From assembly GCA_017451525.1 (NCBI GenBank), contig JAFTOD010000001.1, forward strand, positions 310,001 through 374,000: a DNA stretch of 64,000 nucleotides. Direction: 5' to 3'. Position 1 is the first letter of the stretch, and the number at the start of each line of letters is the position of its first letter. The translations under genes and the position numbers were made by a program. The stretch is from Paludibacteraceae bacterium. Its GTDB lineage: Bacteria; Bacteroidota; Bacteroidia; Bacteroidales; Paludibacteraceae. The notes beneath the pieces are model-generated. The model made no database searches and had not been told where the DNA came from. It saw nothing but the letters and a program-made list of their open reading frames with translations. This document shows positions 59,686-64,000 of the stretch, in pieces.

Positions 59686-60369
59686 ATGAAAGAGATACTT
59701 CAATTTTTGACGGAATTGTCATGCAACAACAACCGTGAGTGGTTTAATGAACACAAAGATTGGTACCGCGATTGCCTGCAACGTTTTGAGTTGTTTACTG
59801 CTGAATGGTTGGAGCGATTGAAGGAGATGGACCCCGAGTTAGCACCTTTACAACCGAAGGATTGTATATGGCGTATTTATCGCGATGTGCGTTTCTCACC
59901 CGACAAACGTCCTTTCAAAGAGTGGTTTGGCGTATTCCCAGCAGTAAAAGGCGGCAAGAAAAGCGATAGAGGTGGGTATTATATTCATATTCAACCCGAC
60001 CGTTGTATGTTTGGTGGCGGCATGTGGTGCCCCAACAAAGATTTGCTTCATGCCGTCCGTCGAGAGATATTAGCGAACTACGATGAGGTGGAAGACATAT
60101 TTGCCAATCCGATGACCAACAAGTACTTCCAAGATTTTGATACGGAATACATGCTCAAGAAAGTACCGCAGGGATTCCCTGCTGACTTTGAGCATGCCGA
60201 TTGGTTGAAGCGGAAATGCTATACCTTCTCTACACCTCTGACGGATGAGCAAGTGTGTGCACCCAATTTCGTGGATTTAGCAACTGAGATTGCTTATGCT
60301 GCTAAGCCCATCAATGACTTCTTGAATTATACGTTCGAGGAGTATGGAGAGTTTCCCGATAGGAGATAA
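59686..60369 (+). CDS. DUF2461 (TIGR02453) family protein
   Basis: A 227-residue soluble protein. FLTELSCNNNREWFNEHKDW, WRIYRDVRFSPDKRPFKEWF and GYYIHIQPDRCMFGGGMW (separate blocks) are family hallmarks, along with the C-terminal LPE-like region. The biochemical role of the family is unknown. It follows the exported protein by four bases and ends the operon. Confidence 0.9.
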   Translation: MKEILQFLTELSCNNNREWFNEHKDWYRDCLQRFELFTAEWLERLKEMDPELAPLQPKDCIWRIYRDVRFSPDKRPFKEWFGVFPAVKGGKKSDRGGYYIHIQPDRCMFGGGMWCPNKDLLHAVRREILANYDEVEDIFANPMTNKYFQDFDTEYMLKKVPQGFPADFEHADWLKRKCYTFSTPLTDEQVCAPNFVDLATEIAYAAKPINDFLNYTFEEYGEFPDRR

Positions 60370-60417
60370 GAAAAAATATGGTGTATATAAGCATAGGTTA
60401 GATTCGATATTCCTTGC

Positions 60418-60487
60418 TTTTTAACAGCGTTATCCTACGTATATGGTACGTATATCCTACGTATATCTTACGTATATGGTACGTAAT
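60418..60487. repeat. Tandem tacgtatat repeat
   Basis: Consecutive units tatcctacg, tatatggtacg, tatatcctacg, tatatcttacg, tatatggtacg. Each unit contains self-complementary tacgta-like cores. Confidence 0.7.
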
Positions 60488-60508
60488 TGACAAGGAAAAG
60501 AAAGGGAT

Positions 60509-61162
60509 TTAGCCGATATATGTGTTGATTTTTTCTACGATGTCTTCTTGCATCTGCTCGTTGGGCAAAGTGCACAACACATCATCAAAGAAAGCACAAA
60601 GCAGTAGTTTGCGTGCCGTTTCGCGGCTAATACAGCGTTGCTGCATGTAGAAGAGAGCCGAATCATCGAGTTGACCAGTCGTGGCACCATGGCTAGCTTT
60701 GACATCGTCGGCATAGATTTCGAGTTGCGGCTCGGTGGTCATCTCCGCCTGGCGTGAAAGCAAGATATTGCGATTCGTCTGATACGCCTCTACTTGTTGC
60801 GCATCAGGCATAATCTTCAGCTCGCCTTTGAACGAAGCCTTTGACTCGTCATCCAAGACAAACTTGAAGAGTTGCGATGAATAGCCCCCGCCTACATTAT
60901 GAAGCACGCGTGTGGTAAGATGATGTTGCTGTTGTGAGTGCAAAAGGGCAAGCCCATACATCTCAGTCTTACAACCTGTTGCTTTATGTTCTACCGTGAT
61001 GGCGGTATGCCATTGGGCTTCATCGTTGGGATGAGGCAATGCGATTACATGTAGCAGGAGGGTGGAGTTGGCCTCTTGAATAATATGCCAATTGGTATCA
61101 GGCTCGTTGAGCAAGATAATCTCACGATGTTCGCCAGGATTTAGAATGATTTCGTTCAACAT
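60509..61162 (-). CDS. sufD: Short SufD-like Fe-S assembly protein
   Basis: Part of the SufBC2D scaffold that builds Fe-S clusters. The 217 residues cover only the beta-helix core and C-terminal helical region (LDDESKASFKGELKIMPDAQ, QTNRNILLSRQAEMTTEPQL, EIYADDVKASHGATTGQLDD, MQQRCISRETARKLL). The roughly 200-residue N-terminal helical part of usual SufD proteins is missing. The upstream frame contains no such region and the ATG is 13 bases after sufC, so this seems a natural short form. SufB is not in the window. Confidence 0.85.
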   Translation of the reverse strand: MLNEIILNPGEHREIILLNEPDTNWHIIQEANSTLLLHVIALPHPNDEAQWHTAITVEHKATGCKTEMYGLALLHSQQQHHLTTRVLHNVGGGYSSQLFKFVLDDESKASFKGELKIMPDAQQVEAYQTNRNILLSRQAEMTTEPQLEIYADDVKASHGATTGQLDDSALFYMQQRCISRETARKLLLCAFFDDVLCTLPNEQMQEDIVEKINTYIG

Positions 61163-61175
61163 TGTTCAAGATGGT

Positions 61176-61922
61176 TCAAGGTTGTTCATTAAGAAAGGCA
61201 TAGCCTTTGTCTTCGAGTTCGAGTGCAAGTTCTTTGCCACTTGTACGAACAATCTTGCCGTCCGCTAAGACATGTACGAAATCAGGTACAATGTAATCGA
61301 GGAGACGTTGATAGTGGGTGATGACAATCGATGCTGTGTGAGGCGTTTTGAGTGCATTAACACCTTCTGCCACGATACGCAGCGCATCAATATCCAAGCC
61401 AGAATCCGTCTCATCAAGAATGGATAGGCAAGGTTCGAGCATGGCCATCTGGAATATCTCGTTGCGTTTCTTCTCACCTCCCGAAAATCCCTCATTGACA
61501 GAGCGTTTGGTAAGGCGATTATCCATACCAACAAGGGCTTTCTTCTCGCGCATGAGTTTGAGGAAATCTGTGGCAGAGAGAGCAGGTTTACCCTCGTGCT
61601 TGCGTTTCTCGTTGACAGCAGTACGCATGAAATTGACCATTGATACACCTGGTATCTCCACAGGATATTGGAAAGATAGGAACATACCCTCGCGCGCACG
61701 CTCCTCTGGTGACATAGTTAGGAGGTTCTTACCACGGAAGAAAACTTCGCCAGCGGTGACAGTATATGCAGGATGACCAGTCAGCACATTAGACAATGTG
61801 GATTTACCTGCGCCGTTAGGACCCATGATGGCGTGTACCTCGCCCTCGTGAACAGTAAGGTTGAGTCCCTTGAGTATTTCTTTGCCTGCAATGGAGGCAT
61901 GTAGATTTTTTATTTCGAGCAT
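61176..61922 (-). CDS. sufC: Fe-S assembly ATPase SufC
   Basis: ABC-type ATPase of the SUF complex. The 248 residues contain Walker [10 protein letters not shown] (34-42), a Q-loop near [12 protein letters not shown], signature [11 protein letters not shown], Walker [13 protein letters not shown] and the H-loop [14 protein letters not shown]. These are specific for SufC (EKKRNEI). It overlaps the M28 gene by 13 bases upstream and precedes sufD. Confidence 0.97.
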   Translation of the reverse strand: MLEIKNLHASIAGKEILKGLNLTVHEGEVHAIMGPNGAGKSTLSNVLTGHPAYTVTAGEVFFRGKNLLTMSPEERAREGMFLSFQYPVEIPGVSMVNFMRTAVNEKRKHEGKPALSATDFLKLMREKKALVGMDNRLTKRSVNEGFSGGEKKRNEIFQMAMLEPCLSILDETDSGLDIDALRIVAEGVNALKTPHTASIVITHYQRLLDYIVPDFVHVLADGKIVRTSGKELALELEDKGYAFLNEQP

Positions 61923-62908
61923 ATCGTTGTGATGACAGTTTCTCCGACTGCCTGTAAGGTTTGTTTGTTTATATTCTGCATATCATCTTGACGAGTATGC
62001 CACCACTCGGCAAACCCCGTCTCTGTATTCGGCTTGTAATCAATGATATCCACGCATGGAATCCCTGCAATAGTATTGACATAGTAGTGATCATCAGTAA
62101 TGGGGTAATAAGTGGACTGCTGCACGAAATAGCGTGCATATCCCAATTGGGCAGCAGTGCGCCATATCTTTTCGACATACCTACTTGCATACATCGTAGA
62201 GAAATACTCCCGAGGGAAAGTGGCAGATGGATCCCCGACCATATCAAGGAGAATACCATATTGGCAGTTGACAGTTGATAGTTGACAGTTGACAGTTGAT
62301 TGTTTATACTCTTTAGCCCAGTATTGGCTGCCGAGGCACCAAGTATGTTCACGTTGCTTGCCCGTATAGTGGGTAGGGGTGCCCATATCCTCGCAATCGA
62401 AGAAGACAATCTGCAAATTAGGTACGTATTCACCTTTGTCTTTGAGTATTGCGCATTGGCGTAAGACCTCTAAAATGACTCCCACTCCACTCGCACCATC
62501 ATTCGCTCCTGGTACAAAATAGAAACGGTCTTCGTAATTCGTCTCCTCATCGGTCCATGGGCGCGTGTCCCAATGTGCACAGAGAAGAATGGTATGAGAT
62601 GTCGTTCCTTCGAAATAACTCACGATATTACGAATGGGCTGTTGTTCGCCTGCGTAATTAGGCATAAAACCGTGCTGCTCTTTCACTTGTGCACCATGTC
62701 GAGCCAACTCCTTAACCAACCAATCACCGCAAGCAGCATGCTCATCAGAGCCAGGCACACGTGCTCCAAAAGCCACTTGTTGAGCGATATACGTATATGC
62801 AGAGTCCGCTGAAAAAGCATAGCGGACATCTGTAGAAGTCTTAGTTTTAGTCTGACAAGAGAGCAAAACCAACGATAGGGCAATATATAATAAATGTCTA
62901 TAAATCAA
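61910..62908 (-). CDS. Glutaminyl-peptide cyclotransferase-like M28-family enzyme
   Basis: Probably forms pyroglutamate from N-terminal Gln of exported proteins. The 332 residues begin with a lipobox LLSC and contain zinc-binding sites HWDTRPW (His), [10 protein letters not shown] (Asp), FFDCEDMG (Glu) and ITDDHYYVN (His), matching Bacteroidetes/animal glutaminyl cyclases rather than aminopeptidases (single-metal pattern). A segment [14 protein letters not shown] (DNA 62261-62302) is an in-frame insertion of gacagttgacagtt words. It overlaps sufC by 13 bases and follows prs by two. Confidence 0.85.
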   Translation of the reverse strand: MIYRHLLYIALSLVLLSCQTKTKTSTDVRYAFSADSAYTYIAQQVAFGARVPGSDEHAACGDWLVKELARHGAQVKEQHGFMPNYAGEQQPIRNIVSYFEGTTSHTILLCAHWDTRPWTDEETNYEDRFYFVPGANDGASGVGVILEVLRQCAILKDKGEYVPNLQIVFFDCEDMGTPTHYTGKQREHTWCLGSQYWAKEYKQSTVNCQLSTVNCQYGILLDMVGDPSATFPREYFSTMYASRYVEKIWRTAAQLGYARYFVQQSTYYPITDDHYYVNTIAGIPCVDIIDYKPNTETGFAEWWHTRQDDMQNINKQTLQAVGETVITTICSK

Positions 62909-62910
62909 AA

Positions 62911-63873
62911 TCAGTGTATATTCAATTCGCTAACAGAACGATGGTTCTGGATAGCCAAGATAGTTTGTGCGATAGGCTTAGCCATAGAAGCGATACTGAC
63001 CTTTGGACAACGGTCTTGGTCGAATGGAATAGAATCGGTAAAGACAAGTTCCTCAAGCGCCGAGTTCATCACACGCTCGCATGCAGGACCAGACATCAAT
63101 CCATGGCTCACCAGCGCGCGAACAGACTTGGCACCTGCTTCCCTCATCACCTCTGCTGCCTTGCACAGCGTACCTGCAGTATCAGCAATATCGTCAATTA
63201 TCACCACATTCTTGTCCTTCACATCACCCAACACACGCATCTCGCCAATCTGGTTAGCATTAGGGCGGTGCTTGTAGCAGATTACCATAGGTACCTCCTG
63301 CTTGGTGAGTGCTGTGAGTTTTTTGGCAAAGACCGAAGCACGCTTGGTACCGCCCACGTCAGGAGATGCGACGATAAGGTTGTCCAAATTAAGGTGTTGT
63401 ACATAATCAGCCAACACATTCGCACCATAGAGGTGATCAACAGGAACATCAAAGAAACCTTGAATTTGGTCTGCATGGAGATCCACTGTTATCACGCGGT
63501 CAACGCCTACGCCTTGCAACAAATTTGCACAAACTTTTGCGCCAATGGATACACGTGGTTTGTCCTTACGGTCTTGGCGAGCCCAACCAAAATAAGGAAT
63601 AACGGCAATCACCTTGTAGGCACTAGCACGCTTGGCAGCATCAATGGCAAGCAAAAGCTCCATAATATTGTCGCTACTTGGGCAAGTAGATTGCACAATA
63701 TATACCGACTGACCACGCACAGACTCTTCGAAACTTACGGCAAACTCACCGTCAGAAAAACGAGCAACTTGGATATTACCCAAAGAACATCCTAAATACT
63801 CACATACACGCTTAGCGAGCTCACCTCCTTGAGAAAGAGCAAAAACTTTGTAGGGACTTGTTTCCACAATCAT
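62911..63873 (-). CDS. prs: Ribose-phosphate pyrophosphokinase
   Basis: Makes PRPP from ribose-5-phosphate and ATP for nucleotide, histidine and tryptophan synthesis. The 320 residues contain ARFSDGEFAVSFEESVRG, YFGWARQDRKDKPRVSIGAK, the metal-binding VDLHADQIQGFF and the PRPP loop VVIIDDIADTAGTL. These agree with class I Prs enzymes. First gene of prs-M28-sufC-sufD on the minus strand. Confidence 0.97.
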   Translation of the reverse strand: MIVETSPYKVFALSQGGELAKRVCEYLGCSLGNIQVARFSDGEFAVSFEESVRGQSVYIVQSTCPSSDNIMELLLAIDAAKRASAYKVIAVIPYFGWARQDRKDKPRVSIGAKVCANLLQGVGVDRVITVDLHADQIQGFFDVPVDHLYGANVLADYVQHLNLDNLIVASPDVGGTKRASVFAKKLTALTKQEVPMVICYKHRPNANQIGEMRVLGDVKDKNVVIIDDIADTAGTLCKAAEVMREAGAKSVRALVSHGLMSGPACERVMNSALEELVFTDSIPFDQDRCPKVSIASMAKPIAQTILAIQNHRSVSELNIH

Positions 63874-63910
63874 GACAAACAGAATTTATAGATTATTTTG
63901 AATTGCAGTG

Positions 63911-63942
63911 CAAAAGTACTGCTTTTTTTTGAATTTTGCAAG
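63911..63942 (-). promoter_or_regulatory. Promoter of the prs operon
   Basis: TACTTTTG on the minus strand (63918-63911) with a weak CTTG element (63942-63939) 20 bases upstream. Confidence 0.6.
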
Positions 63943-63947
63943 TATTG

Positions 63948-63979
63948 TTTGTATATTTCAATAAAAAATCGTATCTTTG
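63948..63979 (+). promoter_or_regulatory. Promoter of a gene beyond the right edge
   Basis: TTTG (63948-63951), 20 bases, TATCTTTG (63972-63979), directed out of the window. Confidence 0.75.
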
Positions 63980-64000
63980 CACACAAATTGTATATTGGGG

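Noticed and set aside
60418..60487. Possible CRISPR array
   Set aside because: Units are contiguous without unique spacers and no cas genes are present.
62914..63795. A 293-codon plus-strand open frame
   Set aside because: It lies fully antisense to prs, whose motifs are unmistakable; no promoter or family support.

Overview
The window is a chromosomal segment of a member of the Bacteroidota, most likely order Bacteroidales. Promoters follow the Bacteroidetes pattern TTTG-N19-21-TAnnTTTG. Marker families include a PorX-type response regulator, DUF4290, HXXEE, DUF5686, DUF4465 and DUF5074 proteins, BtuB/BtuG-type B12 uptake, tryptophanase and meso-diaminopimelate dehydrogenase. The genus cannot be fixed from the sequence alone.

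Layout. 1-4.4 kb: ssb (cut by the left edge), an exported EEP-family hydrolase, a short DUF4290 protein, three tRNAs (Leu-GAG, Leu-CAG, Gly-GCC), a TtcA-like tRNA thiolase, a DUF486 membrane protein and a low-molecular-weight phosphatase. 4.4-9.8 kb (minus): rsfS-ftsH-M16 peptidase. 10-12.4 kb: tnaA, a repeat-rich stretch, a DUF454 membrane gene and a tiny cysteine-rich lipoprotein. 12.5-16.8 kb: PASTA protein, rluD, porX and an EEP protein. 17-22.6 kb: rpmH, then rbfA, an ABC permease, a lipoprotein, xerD and a DUF5686 outer-membrane protein. 22.6-28 kb: two AraC regulators around a large surface protein, and an HXXEE membrane protein. 28.3-34.9 kb: a cobalamin riboswitch and a four-gene B12 uptake operon.

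35-40.9 kb is an accessory island without an integrase. It holds an Xre-type HTH, a VapE-like primase-helicase, small hypothetical genes, a HEPN-type Abi (AbiF/AbiD-like) gene followed at once by a small RNA unit with its own promoter and terminator, and a lysis-like cassette. Two gene starts here and elsewhere appear nearly leaderless.

41-49.3 kb (mostly minus): adk-obg-ClC, HU, a rhomboid protease (+) and M13 peptidase-Dabb-ddh. 49.4-55.3 kb (mostly plus): ddl, a short-chain prenyl synthase, a conserved hypothetical, 5-formyl-THF cyclo-ligase (-), a DUF6242 lipoprotein and a long-chain prenyl synthase. 55.4-64 kb: RNase HI with a viroplasmin domain, tRNA-Arg(CCT), an OmpA/PD40 protein and partner, a DUF2461 protein, sufC-sufD, a glutaminyl-cyclase-like M28 peptidase and prs.

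The best candidates for undescribed biology are: (1) the HEPN Abi gene with its adjacent small RNA, an apparent RNA-antitoxin unit; (2) a modular repeat system of short fixed words alternating with variable palindromes, found between genes, in frame inside genes, and in the variable arm of the B12 riboswitch; (3) a ~95-bp structured element present twice in inverted orientation with covarying stems; (4) genes whose family N-terminus runs past any ATG into a repeat.
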